Shown here: one piece after another, positions 1-8,585 of the stretch
How positions within the stretch are numbered: position 1 is the stretch's first letter
How the letters are laid out: every line of letters starts with the position of its first letter
Assembly: GCA_035539855.1 (NCBI GenBank)
Contig: DATLHO010000153.1
Span: forward strand, 1 to 64,000
Length of the DNA: 64,000 nucleotides
From: DATLHO01 sp035539855
GTDB lineage: Bacteria > Bacteroidota > Ignavibacteria > OLB7
Reading direction: 5' to 3'
Made by a program: the position numbers and the translations under genes
The notes under the pieces: model-generated
What the model was told of the DNA's origin: nothing
Database searches by the model: none
The model's input: only the letters and a program-made list of their open reading frames with translations

Positions 1-15
1 TGATGAATGCGCCGC

Positions 16-1191
16 TCAGGCGCCCGGCGAAGTCGCGGCCGGCCGCGGCGGTGTCACGGGTCCGCCCTTGTCGGAGATCACGCTGTAGCTGAAGGTGAGT
101 ACGAGCATGACGATGGCGATCCACCCGATGATCATTCTCCGACGGTCGAGCGGCGTGGGATCCGGGATCGGAGGATGCTCGACGCGTACGAGGAAGCGCA
201 CGATCAGCGACCATACGAGCCAGATCGGCGACCCGCTGAACCACCACGGAGCGTGGCGATCGATGAGCTCCATCGCCGGACCGAAGATGCTCTGTAGAAA
301 CCGGTAGATCGGATCGGCGCTCGCGGCTCGCGTGGCCTCGAGAAGCATCCCTCCCACCCAGCCGAGTCCCACCAGGAGCATGAAGCGCAGGAACCAGCGA
401 CCGATGATGCGCTGGCGCTCGCCGAACATGGCGTAGGTGACGTGGCCGCCGTCGAGCTGGCCGAGCGGCAGCAGGTTCAGCGACGTCACGACCATGGCAA
501 ACCAGCCGATCGCCAGGAACGGAAAGTGGTAGATCTCGTTCGATGGAGGAAAGAAGCCACCCGCCGGCGTGAAGACGACGCGCACGATCTCCAGCAGCAG
601 GAATCCGCCGAAGTGAATTCCCCAGTCGGGCAGTGTCGCGAGTGCGGCGTACTCGGGATGCAGCGCATGGATCCGTTCGATCCCGCCAAGCGTCGAGGTG
701 CCGATGATCAGGTAGCCCAGCGCCACGACGAACCCGGCGATCGGCCCGGAGACACCGATGTCGAACAGTGCCCGGCGCGTCATGATCGGCGAGCGTGTGC
801 GGATCACCGCGCCGAGCGTGCCGAACGGCATCACCTGCACGAACGGCATCGGCAGGAAGTATGGCAGCGTCGCGACGACGCCGTGGGCGCGCGCGGCGAA
901 GTAGTGTCCGAACTCATGCGCCAGCAGGAAGAGCGTCAGCAGGATCGCGTACGGAATGCCGAGTCGAAACTGGATGAGCATCGACTGCCAGAGATCGGCG
1001 CGCTCGAGCTCCGGCGGCACGACCGAGCCGAGCGCGAAGACGCCGCATCCGAAGGCGATCGTGATGAACGTCATCACGAACAGGAACAGATGCAGCGGGA
1101 TGTTCGGACGATAGCCCTTCTCGTCGCCGCCGGCATCGCGCGGCGCGACGGCGCCGTCGAGCGTCTCTTTCTCGGGAGTGATCGGGTTCAT
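16..1191 (-). CDS. Site-2 protease family (M50) membrane metalloprotease
   Basis: Intramembrane zinc protease, 391 residues. It has several hydrophobic segments, an HEFGH zinc motif at residues 92-96 inside a membrane helix, and a downstream NLLPLGQLDGG motif that supplies the third zinc ligand, as in the S2P/RseP/EGY group. No PDZ domain is evident between the two motifs, so it resembles the compact plant EGY/archaeal-type S2P more than RseP. The reading frame runs open further upstream, but that part overlaps the preceding gene. The ATG at 1191 shares one base with that gene's TGA (TGATG junction), so I chose it. It is last in a probable operon with the DUF1207-like protein and the GT2 enzyme. 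The substrate cannot be told from sequence. Confidence 0.9.
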   Translation of the reverse strand: MNPITPEKETLDGAVAPRDAGGDEKGYRPNIPLHLFLFVMTFITIAFGCGVFALGSVVPPELERADLWQSMLIQFRLGIPYAILLTLFLLAHEFGHYFAARAHGVVATLPYFLPMPFVQVMPFGTLGAVIRTRSPIMTRRALFDIGVSGPIAGFVVALGYLIIGTSTLGGIERIHALHPEYAALATLPDWGIHFGGFLLLEIVRVVFTPAGGFFPPSNEIYHFPFLAIGWFAMVVTSLNLLPLGQLDGGHVTYAMFGERQRIIGRWFLRFMLLVGLGWVGGMLLEATRAASADPIYRFLQSIFGPAMELIDRHAPWWFSGSPIWLVWSLIVRFLVRVEHPPIPDPTPLDRRRMIIGWIAIVMLVLTFSYSVISDKGGPVTPPRPAATSPGA

Positions 1192-2087
1192 CAGTAGTCG
1201 ATTCCAAAGCCGAGCGAGACGTACGACTCGCGCTGGCCGAAGCTCTGACCGTACATCGAGCGGCCGGAGTACCACGTCGTCTCCAGCAGCAGACCGTTGG
1301 TGTGCGGACGGCCGAGCTTCAGCCCGAGGCGCGCGTGGTGCTCGGCGATTGCCGCGTCGAGCTCGGTGTTGACACGCAGCTCGTATCCCGCGCGAACGAC
1401 GAACGGCAGCGAAGCGGTCGGCTCGATCCATCCGTCGAAGCCAAGGTACGGCGAGGTCGCCGCGGCAAGCGACGGAATCGTGTGGAAGATGTGAAGCGCG
1501 CCGAGGTACGGTCGGATCGAGGCCGAGCCCAGTCCGATCGCCCGTGCCAGCCGCTCACCGTCGGCGGCGATCATGGCGTCGACGAACTCTCGGCTGTAGA
1601 CCGTCGGAGCGGTCCACGCGGTGTCGCCGAGCGCGCGTTCGCCGTCGACGAGATGCGCCGAGATGTGCGCCAGACGCAGCCGGACCTCCGAGATCAGCGG
1701 CGCGTGACCGGCGATGCGCGCCAGGCGAATCGCCGCGTTGATGCCGAAGTAGTAGTCGATCGCCTCGACCGGGAACTTGAAGTTCGGCTCCGATCGCAGC
1801 CGCGACCACGTGAAGAAGTCCGCGCCGAACGACAGCCGCGTCGCGCCGGAACGAGGCGCGAGATTGGTCGTGTCGCGCAGCGTCAGGATGTCGATCGACG
1901 CGCCGATGTCGAGGCGGAGCTTCTCGGCCTCCGGCTCGCTCGAGCCGCCGATGCGCGCCTCGTAGCGTCCGGCGTACGGAGCGTCGACGGTGTGGCGGTA
2001 CTCCTCGAACGTCTGCGCCGATGCCATCGACGCGACGACGAGCTGTGCCGTGACGGCGACTGTAAGCTGGGCCAGGTGTCTCTTCAT
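1191..2087 (-). CDS. DUF1207-like outer membrane protein
   Basis: 298 residues with a clear N-terminal signal peptide ending near ASAQ (about residue 25). The rest is rich in alternating aromatic/aliphatic strands and ends in an aromatic residue (GIDY), as outer-membrane barrels do. Central stretches (LRLAHISAHLVDGE, VYSREFVD) resemble my recollection of the DUF1207 family of Bacteroidetes and relatives. That assignment is from memory and uncertain. It lies 64 bp downstream of the GT2 gene and is translationally coupled to the site-2 protease. Its function is unknown. Confidence 0.65.
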   Translation of the reverse strand: MKRHLAQLTVAVTAQLVVASMASAQTFEEYRHTVDAPYAGRYEARIGGSSEPEAEKLRLDIGASIDILTLRDTTNLAPRSGATRLSFGADFFTWSRLRSEPNFKFPVEAIDYYFGINAAIRLARIAGHAPLISEVRLRLAHISAHLVDGERALGDTAWTAPTVYSREFVDAMIAADGERLARAIGLGSASIRPYLGALHIFHTIPSLAAATSPYLGFDGWIEPTASLPFVVRAGYELRVNTELDAAIAEHHARLGLKLGRPHTNGLLLETTWYSGRSMYGQSFGQRESYVSLGFGIDY

Positions 2088-2151
2088 CGTCGGACCTCGT
2101 TGACGAGAGCTGGTGTGTGCGGGAATTCGGTTGGGCTCGCGGCGGTGCCGC

Positions 2152-3252
2152 CTACGAGCGGTAGGAGCGTCCCTTCCAGACGACTGTCGGGCGCATCAGC
2201 AGGAAGGGAACGACGAGCGCCTGCGCGACGAAGTAGAACTCGAAGCTCAGGAAGTAGCGAAGGATCGACGTGCGTCCGAGGCGTTGCAGCGTCGGGGTCA
2301 TCACTGCGAGGTCGAAGACGAACTTCGTCGACCACACGACGATCCACGGCACGACCCCCGCGAACGGAGCGATGACGACCGCCGCCATCATCAGCGCCGC
2401 GATGACGAGCACCATCCAGCCGCGCACGCCGGTCTCCATGCCGCCCCGCGACCAGCGCTGCTTCTGCGAGAGCACCTCCATCAGCGACGCGCACGGTAGC
2501 GTCACGATCTCGGTGTCCTTCGTGCACGGATAGACCACCCGACGACCGCGGTCGTGCATCGCGCGAAAGAGCGCGTAGTCCTCGGTGACGCTGAAACTGA
2601 CGGCGCGATACCCGCCGACCTGGTCGTAGGCCTCGCGACGGAACGCGAAGTTGTTGCCGATCACGCCGAGCGGGACGTTGAACGCGAGCCCGGCCGCGGC
2701 CAGCGACTGCAGGTGAATCCAGTCGAGCTGCTGGACGGCGCTGAACTGATCGTGCGCGCTGATGACGGTGAAGCCGCCGAAGGCGTCGACGCCGTCGACG
2801 AAGTGCTCGACGACCGAGCGCGCCCACGTCGGCGGTGCCACGCAGTCGGCGTCGGTCAGCAGCACGATCTCGCCGATGGCATGATCGACCCCCTGGGCGA
2901 TCGCGCGCGCCTTGCCGCGCGTCGGCGACGACTCCTCGCGCGTCGTCACGACGGTCACGCGATCCGGCGCGGTGTCGGCGATCCGATGCATGATCGCGCC
3001 GGTCTCATCCTCGGATTGATCGTCGACGGCAACGATCTGCAGGCGATCCGCCGGACAGTCCTGCGCCAGGAGCGACTCGAGGCAGCGCGCGATGTTCGGC
3101 TCCTCGTTGCGCGCGGCGACGAGAATGGTCACACGCGGCCACGACGGCGGAGCGCTCCGGCGCACACGAGGCACGCGACGCTGTCCGAACAGGAAGAAGG
3201 TGTACTCGAGCGCGTACAGGCCACACGCGAGCCAGAGGAACGATTCGATCAT
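2152..3252 (-). CDS. Family 2 glycosyltransferase, membrane-anchored
   Basis: 366 residues. An N-terminal membrane helix is followed by a GT-A domain starting at VTILVAARNE (residues 41-50). It carries a VDDQS motif (76-80), a DADC metal/nucleotide-binding motif at 134-137, and a QKQRWSRGG motif near residue 235 typical of processive or lipid-directed GT2 enzymes. Two or three hydrophobic helices close the C-terminus. I chose the ATG at 3252 because a TACCTTTG promoter box lies only 10 bases upstream; the longer frame would start inside that box. It likely transfers sugars to a lipid or a growing glycan, but donor and acceptor are unknown. First gene of the leftmost minus-strand operon. Confidence 0.88.
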   Translation of the reverse strand: MIESFLWLACGLYALEYTFFLFGQRRVPRVRRSAPPSWPRVTILVAARNEEPNIARCLESLLAQDCPADRLQIVAVDDQSEDETGAIMHRIADTAPDRVTVVTTREESSPTRGKARAIAQGVDHAIGEIVLLTDADCVAPPTWARSVVEHFVDGVDAFGGFTVISAHDQFSAVQQLDWIHLQSLAAAGLAFNVPLGVIGNNFAFRREAYDQVGGYRAVSFSVTEDYALFRAMHDRGRRVVYPCTKDTEIVTLPCASLMEVLSQKQRWSRGGMETGVRGWMVLVIAALMMAAVVIAPFAGVVPWIVVWSTKFVFDLAVMTPTLQRLGRTSILRYFLSFEFYFVAQALVVPFLLMRPTVVWKGRSYRS

Positions 3253-3262
3253 AACGGGAGGG

Positions 3263-3270
3263 CAAAGGTA
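3263..3270 (-). promoter_or_regulatory. TACCTTTG -7 promoter box of the GT2 operon
   Basis: Exact match to TAnnTTTG on the minus strand, 10 bases before the GT2 ATG. No TTG is seen at the expected -33 distance. If used, the transcript would have almost no leader. Confidence 0.5.
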
Positions 3271-3349
3271 GCACCGACGCGGCAAACGCCGGCCGCGATT
3301 TGCTCCCGTGGACCGTCGGCGCTCGACGTCAGCGGCATCCCCTATTCCC

Positions 3350-3357
3350 TATCTTCG
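3350..3357 (+). promoter_or_regulatory. TATCTTCG -7-like box before the LolC/E-type permease
   Basis: TAnnTT-type box ending 5 bases before the ATG at 3363, implying a leaderless or near-leaderless message. One mismatch to TAnnTTTG. Confidence 0.4.
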
Positions 3358-3362
3358 GACCC

Positions 3363-4589
3363 ATGCCCTTCGAGTGGTTCATAGCACGGCGATACCTCCG
3401 CGCCAAGCGCAAGGTCAGTCTGATCAGCATCATCTCGACGATCTCGATCCTCGGCATCACCGTCGGGGTCTTCGCGCTCGTCTGCGTCATGTCGGTCTTC
3501 AACGGCTTCAACACGCTCGTCAAGGATCTGCTCGTCGGGTTCGATCCCCATCTGCGCGTGACGCCCGCGACGGCGACCACGCTCGTCGCCGACTCGCTGC
3601 TGCCGCGCATCCGCGCGGTGCCGGGCGTCGTCGCGGCGGCTCCGTTCGTCTCGGGGCGGTCGGTCGTGCTCTATCCGACGCTTCGTGTGATCCAGCTTCG
3701 GGCGATGCGTCGCGAGGACGTCGGGTCCGCGATCGGCCTCGAGGATCAGATCGTCGCCGGCGACTTCGAGGCGCCGAGCGCGATGAATCCCCATCCCATC
3801 GTCCTCGGTAGCCTGCTCGGCATCGCACTCGGCGCGGGCGTCGGCGACACACTGTCGCTGCTGAGCCAGAGCGGGCTCGAGGAGACGCTGACGCAACTGG
3901 CGGAGCCGCAGGTCATCCGTTGCGTCGTCTCGGGCATCTTCGAGATGGGCAACAAGGAATACGACAGCTACTACGCCTACACCGACCTCGCCACCGGCCG
4001 CGCGATCTTCGACGTGATGGACAACGCGATGGGCCTCGAGATCCGTCTCGACGATCTCGAGCGCGCGCCCGGCGTCAAGGACACCCTCGAGCGATCGCTC
4101 GGTCCGGCCTACCGTGTCGAGACATGGCACGATCTGCATCGCGATCTCTTCGGTGTCATGGAGCTCGAGCGCTGGAGTGCCTACATCATCCTCTCGCTGA
4201 TCATCGTCGTGGCGGTCTTCAACGTGCTCGGATCGCTCACGATGACCGTCATCGAGAAACGTCGCGACATCGGCATTCTCAAGATCATGGGCGCCAGCGA
4301 CCGCGCCATTCAGCGGATCTATCTGTTCGAAGGAATGATGGTCGGCGTCATCGGGCTCGTCGGAGGCCTGTCGCTCGGATTGCTCGCGGTCTGGCTGCAG
4401 CAGCAGTACGGCCTGTTCATGAAGCTCGACGTCGCCGTCTACATCATCTCGGCGCTGCCGGTCGAGCTCAGAGTGGCCGACATCGTGCTGGTGAGCATAA
4501 CCGCACTCGTGCTCTCGTTCAGCGCGGCGCTGTATCCCGCGCGGCGTGCGGCGCGGCTGCTCGCGGCCGACGCGGTGCGCTGGGAATAG
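3363..4589 (+). CDS. LolC/LolE-type ABC transporter permease
   Basis: 408 residues with the FtsX/MacB layout: one N-terminal transmembrane helix (about 20-45), a large periplasmic domain, and three C-terminal helices. The opening EWFIARRYLRAKRK and the IVVAVFNVLGSL segment are typical of lipoprotein-releasing LolC/E permeases. No LolD ATPase gene is adjacent, so its partner must lie elsewhere. The start at 3363 gives the canonical family N-terminus; the open frame upstream does not look coding. Its probable role is extraction of lipoproteins from the inner membrane. A general FtsX-like permease is the alternative. Confidence 0.88.
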   Translation: MPFEWFIARRYLRAKRKVSLISIISTISILGITVGVFALVCVMSVFNGFNTLVKDLLVGFDPHLRVTPATATTLVADSLLPRIRAVPGVVAAAPFVSGRSVVLYPTLRVIQLRAMRREDVGSAIGLEDQIVAGDFEAPSAMNPHPIVLGSLLGIALGAGVGDTLSLLSQSGLEETLTQLAEPQVIRCVVSGIFEMGNKEYDSYYAYTDLATGRAIFDVMDNAMGLEIRLDDLERAPGVKDTLERSLGPAYRVETWHDLHRDLFGVMELERWSAYIILSLIIVVAVFNVLGSLTMTVIEKRRDIGILKIMGASDRAIQRIYLFEGMMVGVIGLVGGLSLGLLAVWLQQQYGLFMKLDVAVYIISALPVELRVADIVLVSITALVLSFSAALYPARRAARLLAADAVRWE

Positions 4590-4611
4590 CCGACACAGGC
4601 GCCCGATTGAC

Positions 4612-4619
4612 TATCTTGC
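4612..4619 (+). promoter_or_regulatory. TATCTTGC -7-like box before the STAS gene
   Basis: TAnnTTGC variant box, 43 bases before the ATG at 4663, in the 73-bp gap after the permease. It suggests the STAS gene can be transcribed on its own. Confidence 0.35.
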
Positions 4620-4662
4620 CGACGACTCCGAGACACTCCAGAAATCGCACTCCGGCACGACC

Positions 4663-5034
4663 ATGAAATACACCGTCGACCGCTCAGACAACGCGGCCAC
4701 CGTCAAGCTCCATGAGGATCGCCTCGACGCCAGCAACAGCGGCGATCTCAAGGGCGAGCTCCTCATCCTCTGCAGCGCGGGCATCGAAGTGCTCTTCATC
4801 GATCTCTCGGAGGTCAACTACTGCGACAGCACGGGCCTCAGCGCGCTGCTGCTGGCGCACAGGGAGATGAAGAACGCGGGTGGGTACGCGATCCTCGTCG
4901 CGCTCAGCGACAAGGTTGCCTCGCTCATCGAGATCGCGCAGCTCGATCGCGTGCTGTATATCTACCGGAGCCGTGAGGAGGCGGTCGCCGATCTCGAGGG
5001 TAGCGCGCCGGAGTCGGAGGATGAGGTGCTGTAG
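4663..5034 (+). CDS. STAS-domain anti-sigma factor antagonist-like protein
   Basis: Single STAS domain of 123 residues. The conserved loop CDSTGLSALL places the phosphorylatable serine of SpoIIAA/RsbV-type antagonists at residue 56. Such proteins bind a HPK-family anti-sigma kinase and release the sigma factor when dephosphorylated. No RsbW-like kinase or PP2C phosphatase is adjacent. The start at 4663 is set by domain length; the upstream open frame overlaps the permease gene. The glycerate kinase on the opposite strand ends 30 bp downstream. Confidence 0.85.
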   Translation: MKYTVDRSDNAATVKLHEDRLDASNSGDLKGELLILCSAGIEVLFIDLSEVNYCDSTGLSALLLAHREMKNAGGYAILVALSDKVASLIEIAQLDRVLYIYRSREEAVADLEGSAPESEDEVL

Positions 5035-5064
5035 GGAGGGGACGAAGGGACGAAGGGGATTGGG

Positions 5065-6180
5065 TTAGGGGAGCCAGGTGCGGACGGCTTTTGCGAGGAG
5101 TGCGGGGGCTTCGGTTGGTTGGGGGACGGTCCCGTCCGGGACGGGCAGGGGGATGATGGTTGCGCCGAGGCGGGTTTCGAGCTGCTCATGGGGTCCGCCG
5201 AGCGATCCGGTGAAGACGACGACCTGGCGCTCGGCACGTCGGGCGCGCTCGCAGACGCGGGCAACGCCCTTGCCGAGGAAGGTCTGGCGGTCGACCCTGC
5301 CTTCGCCCGTGATGATCACGTCGGACATGTCGGCGAGACGATCGAAGTCGACCGCGTCGAGCACCGCCTCCGCCCCACTCACCAGCCGCGCGTCGAAGAG
5401 CGCCGCGAGACCGGCTCCGATGCCGCCGGCGGCTCCGGCTCCCTGCAGTTGCGCGACGTTTGCTCCGAGCGAGCGCGTCGCGACCGAAGCGAAATTCCGA
5501 CTTCCTTCCTCGAGCATTCCCACCATCGTCGAATCAGCACCCTTCTGTGGCGAGAACGCCAGGGCGGCTCCTTCGGGTCCGAGGAGCGGATTCATGACGT
5601 CGCAGAATCCCGTCACGCGCATCCCGGCGAGCTCCGGCAGCATGCGGCTGACATCGATCGTGGCGATCTCGCCGAGCGATCGACCGATCGGTCTCAGCGG
5701 AAAGCCGCGCCGGTCGAGGAATCGGGCGCCGAGCTCCGCCGCCATACCGATGCCGCAGTCGTGGGTCGCGGTGTCGCCGAGTCCGATGAGCACCTCGCGC
5801 ATCCCGGCGTACGCGATCGCGCGCAGCAGTGACCCGATGCCCGCGGTCGAGAGTCTCGACGGATCGCGACGCGACGGGTGAACCTCCGCCAGCGCAAGAC
5901 ACTCCGCCACTTCGATCACCGCGACCTTTCCCGGCAGCTCACCCCATCGCGCTTCGATCCGCCGGCCGAGCGCATCGGCGCACGGCACCACGTGAATGCG
6001 TCCGCCGCGCGCGCGCACGAGCGCCGCGACGGTGCCGCGGCCGCCGTCGGCCAGCGGCAGCTCGGCGACCGACCACGCCGGGCGGGCGGCGACGATCTCC
6101 GCGGCGATGATCGCCGCGGCGTCCGCGGCGGAGAGCGTCCCCTTGAACGCGAGCGGTGCGACCAGTATGCGGTGTGGCAT
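5065..6180 (-). CDS. glxK: Glycerate kinase (GlxK family)
   Basis: 371 residues, the usual size for the GlxK/GarK type-1 family that phosphorylates D-glycerate to 2-phosphoglycerate. The N-terminus (LVAPLAFKGTLSA), ADGGRGT near residue 45, and the downstream GLGDTATHDCGIGMA and ITGEGRVDRQT motifs are characteristic. The ATG shares one base with the stop codon of the Omp85-like gene, so it is third in a YigZ-Omp85-GlxK operon. The metabolic link to its membrane-protein neighbour is not obvious. Glycolate/serine catabolism is the usual context elsewhere. Confidence 0.92.
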   Translation of the reverse strand: MPHRILVAPLAFKGTLSAADAAAIIAAEIVAARPAWSVAELPLADGGRGTVAALVRARGGRIHVVPCADALGRRIEARWGELPGKVAVIEVAECLALAEVHPSRRDPSRLSTAGIGSLLRAIAYAGMREVLIGLGDTATHDCGIGMAAELGARFLDRRGFPLRPIGRSLGEIATIDVSRMLPELAGMRVTGFCDVMNPLLGPEGAALAFSPQKGADSTMVGMLEEGSRNFASVATRSLGANVAQLQGAGAAGGIGAGLAALFDARLVSGAEAVLDAVDFDRLADMSDVIITGEGRVDRQTFLGKGVARVCERARRAERQVVVFTGSLGGPHEQLETRLGATIIPLPVPDGTVPQPTEAPALLAKAVRTWLP

Positions 6181-7919
6181 CAGAATCGATTGACGAGTCC
6201 TACGAAAACCTTGCCCGTGTCGAACGAGTCATCGCGACTCAGCGCGAACGAGAAGCGGATGAGTCCGAGCGGCGATTCGATCTGCGCCGCGACGCCGTAG
6301 CCGAGCAGCCAGTACTCCTGCGCGTCGACGCGGCGCAGCACGTCCTCGGGTCGCGACGCATACCCACCATCGACGAACAGCGCTGCGAACGATGTGCGCG
6401 AGAGCAGCACGCGCGTCTCGAGGTTGCCCCAGACGCGACGTGATGCGCGGAACTCGTCCTCGCGGTAGCCGCGCACGGTCGACTGTCCGCCGATGCGGAA
6501 CAGATCGCTCTCCTCGAGGAAGTTACCGCGGATCTCGCCGCCGTGCACGCTGGCGGCCACGACGAGCGCGCCACCGAGCGACATGAACGCGTCGAGGTCG
6601 GCGACGATCCGCTGTCGGAATCCCGCGTCGCCGAGCAGCTCCGCGCTGCAGTCGGTGGTCGAGCGAATCGACTTCGAGCCGATCGCGACCGAGGTCGACA
6701 ACAGCGCGCCACTGACCGGGTTGATCGGGTTGGTGCGCGTGTCGAAGACGATGCCGATCGACGTGCCGAGCGAGCTGCTGCTGAGCAACTGATTCTCGCA
6801 GGGGCGGAGCGTATCGAGCTCAGGAAGAGTTTCGTCGTAGGAGCCACCGAGGCGCACCGACCACGCATCGAGAAATCCGTAGGACCCGTCGAGGGTGAAC
6901 GAGCGCTGCACGTAGCTCGGCAGCGCGATCGAGGCGATCTCCTGTCGCTGGCGAAACCCGACCTCGATGTCGATCGGCAGGCGGAAGACCCAGGGCTCGC
7001 CATAGCGCACCTCGAGCATCTGCGAGGGCTTCGAGCGCTCGAAGCGCACGGCAAAGCGCCGTCCGTCGCCGAAGGGATTGCGCAGCGCGAAGTTCAGGTG
7101 ACCGGTGAGGCTCCCCTGCTCTCCCGGCCGATCCGGAGGCTGGTAGCCGAGGATCCCGTCGAACGTGTTCGGCGTGCCCTCGACCACCCGCACGAGGATG
7201 CCGTAGCCGCCGGAGTCCGTGCGGTAGAGCTGCGGCTCGGCGACCTCGGCAAACAGATCGAGTCGCTCGAGCCTGGCGCGCACCTGCCGCGCGAGATCGT
7301 CGTTGAACGGCGTGCCGCGGCGCACCGCGACGGCCGCGATGATCAGCCCCCGGTCGGTCTCGGTGTTTCCTTCGACATCGATCTCGCCCACGAGAACGCG
7401 CTCGCCGGTCTCGATCGCGATCGTCGGCGCCGCCGTGGCGGCGCTGTCGTCGATGGTGAGGTCGCCCAGACGGGCGACGGCAAGCGGATAACCGCGCGCG
7501 GCGAGCGCCACGACGACCGCGTCGAGCAGCTCGGTCACGCGACCGGGTGAGAAGGGATTGCCGACGTAGGGAGATTCATCGAAGCCGCCGAGACGGACCA
7601 GGGCGGCGAGAGAGTCGGGCGAGAAGACGGGAGCGGCGAGTCGGTATCGGGGTCCGTCCGAGAGCACGACCGAGTCGCCGGAGACGACGACGACCGGAGC
7701 GAGGTATCCGGCGGCGGCGTAGAGCGCGTGCAGCGAATCGACGGCGCGCTCGCGCGGCAGCTCGCGCACGATCGCCGCGACACGCTCGGCCGGTACGATG
7801 CTTGCTCCGATGACGGTCGGGCCGGACGTCTGCCCGGCGAGATCCGACGCGCCGCCGAACACGATCACCGTGACGGCGACGAGCATCCGAAGCAGGCGCG
7901 GCGCGGGCCCTGGGGTCAC
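6180..7919 (-). CDS. Omp85/TamA-like outer membrane protein (POTRA plus barrel)
   Basis: 579 residues. A signal peptide is followed by two or three POTRA-like modules (the last near VLVGEIDVEGNTETDRG, about residues 185-265) and a C-terminal barrel containing the substrate-contacting VRGY motif (GGQSTVRGYRED) and ending GLVNRF. Full-length BamA has five POTRAs and about 800 residues, so this fits the shorter TamA/TpsB-like relatives. The start is GTG at 7919, in a GTGA overlap with yigZ; an ATG at 7886 would still keep a signal peptide. Its role is probably insertion or translocation of outer-membrane or surface proteins; the client is unknown. Confidence 0.82.
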   Translation of the reverse strand: MTPGPAPRLLRMLVAVTVIVFGGASDLAGQTSGPTVIGASIVPAERVAAIVRELPRERAVDSLHALYAAAGYLAPVVVVSGDSVVLSDGPRYRLAAPVFSPDSLAALVRLGGFDESPYVGNPFSPGRVTELLDAVVVALAARGYPLAVARLGDLTIDDSAATAAPTIAIETGERVLVGEIDVEGNTETDRGLIIAAVAVRRGTPFNDDLARQVRARLERLDLFAEVAEPQLYRTDSGGYGILVRVVEGTPNTFDGILGYQPPDRPGEQGSLTGHLNFALRNPFGDGRRFAVRFERSKPSQMLEVRYGEPWVFRLPIDIEVGFRQRQEIASIALPSYVQRSFTLDGSYGFLDAWSVRLGGSYDETLPELDTLRPCENQLLSSSSLGTSIGIVFDTRTNPINPVSGALLSTSVAIGSKSIRSTTDCSAELLGDAGFRQRIVADLDAFMSLGGALVVAASVHGGEIRGNFLEESDLFRIGGQSTVRGYREDEFRASRRVWGNLETRVLLSRTSFAALFVDGGYASRPEDVLRRVDAQEYWLLGYGVAAQIESPLGLIRFSFALSRDDSFDTGKVFVGLVNRF

Positions 7920-8536
7920 TTCGATTCGAGCTGCTGCAGGTTGATCATGCCGGCCCTTCCCTGCGACGTCTCGGTTAGCCGGACCGCGAACTCGTCGACG
8001 AGGTCACGGCGGATCGCCATGCGATAGGTGATGACGTCGCGAAACTCCTCCTCGAAGCTCAGCGAGTAGTCCTCGACGAGCTGGCGGACGGCGCGCATGT
8101 CTTCGTACGTCGTGAAGACCTGCAGCGTCTCGCGATCGAACTGGGTCGTCGTCGGCGCGATGTCGAGCACGGCCGCGGCTGTCTCACCATAGGCGCGGGC
8201 CAGGCCGCCGACGCCGAGCTTGGTGCCACCGAAATACCGTGTGACGACGACGAGCACGTTGAAGAGCTCGCGCTGCTGCAGCACGAACAGGATCGGCTTG
8301 CCGGCGCTGCCGGACGGCTCGCCGTCATCGGCGAAGCGGTAGAGCAGGCCGTCGGGCGCCAGGCGCCACGCGTAGCAGTTGTGCGATGCGTCCCAGAACT
8401 CCTTGCGGATGGCCTCGAGCTCAACGGCGGCCGCTTCGCGCGAGTCGACCGCGATCGCCGTCCCGATGAATCGGGAGCCGCGTACCTTGAGCTCGGTACG
8501 TGCGCGATCAACGATCGTCCTGAAGGAGTCGGCCAT
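7916..8536 (-). CDS. yigZ: YigZ/IMPACT family protein (UPF0029)
   Basis: 206 residues. The family signature YFGGTKLGVGGLARAYG lies at residues 101-117, preceded by DDGEPSGSAGKPIL (71-83), and a ferredoxin-like C-terminal domain follows. The family is related to the eukaryotic translation regulator IMPACT; its bacterial role is not established. The start at 8536 gives the canonical N-terminus and leaves a 49-bp divergent gap to bshA. First gene of the YigZ-Omp85-GlxK operon. Confidence 0.92.
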   Translation of the reverse strand: MADSFRTIVDRARTELKVRGSRFIGTAIAVDSREAAAVELEAIRKEFWDASHNCYAWRLAPDGLLYRFADDGEPSGSAGKPILFVLQQRELFNVLVVVTRYFGGTKLGVGGLARAYGETAAAVLDIAPTTTQFDRETLQVFTTYEDMRAVRQLVEDYSLSFEEEFRDVITYRMAIRRDLVDEFAVRLTETSQGRAGMINLQQLESK

Positions 8537-8572
8537 TACGAGTTGGATCGGATGACGGTGGGAGCATTCTAG

Positions 8573-8580
8573 TAACTTTG
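8573..8580 (+). promoter_or_regulatory. TAACTTTG -7 promoter box of bshA
   Basis: Exact TAnnTTTG match ending 5 bases before the bshA ATG, in a 49-bp divergent gap. It implies a leaderless or near-leaderless transcript. No TTG is seen at the -33 position. Confidence 0.5.
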
Positions 8581-8585
8581 CCCGC

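Noticed and set aside
5035..5064. GACGAAGGG direct repeats between the STAS and glxK stop codons
   Set aside because: Only two short copies and no stem; no terminator or element can be supported.
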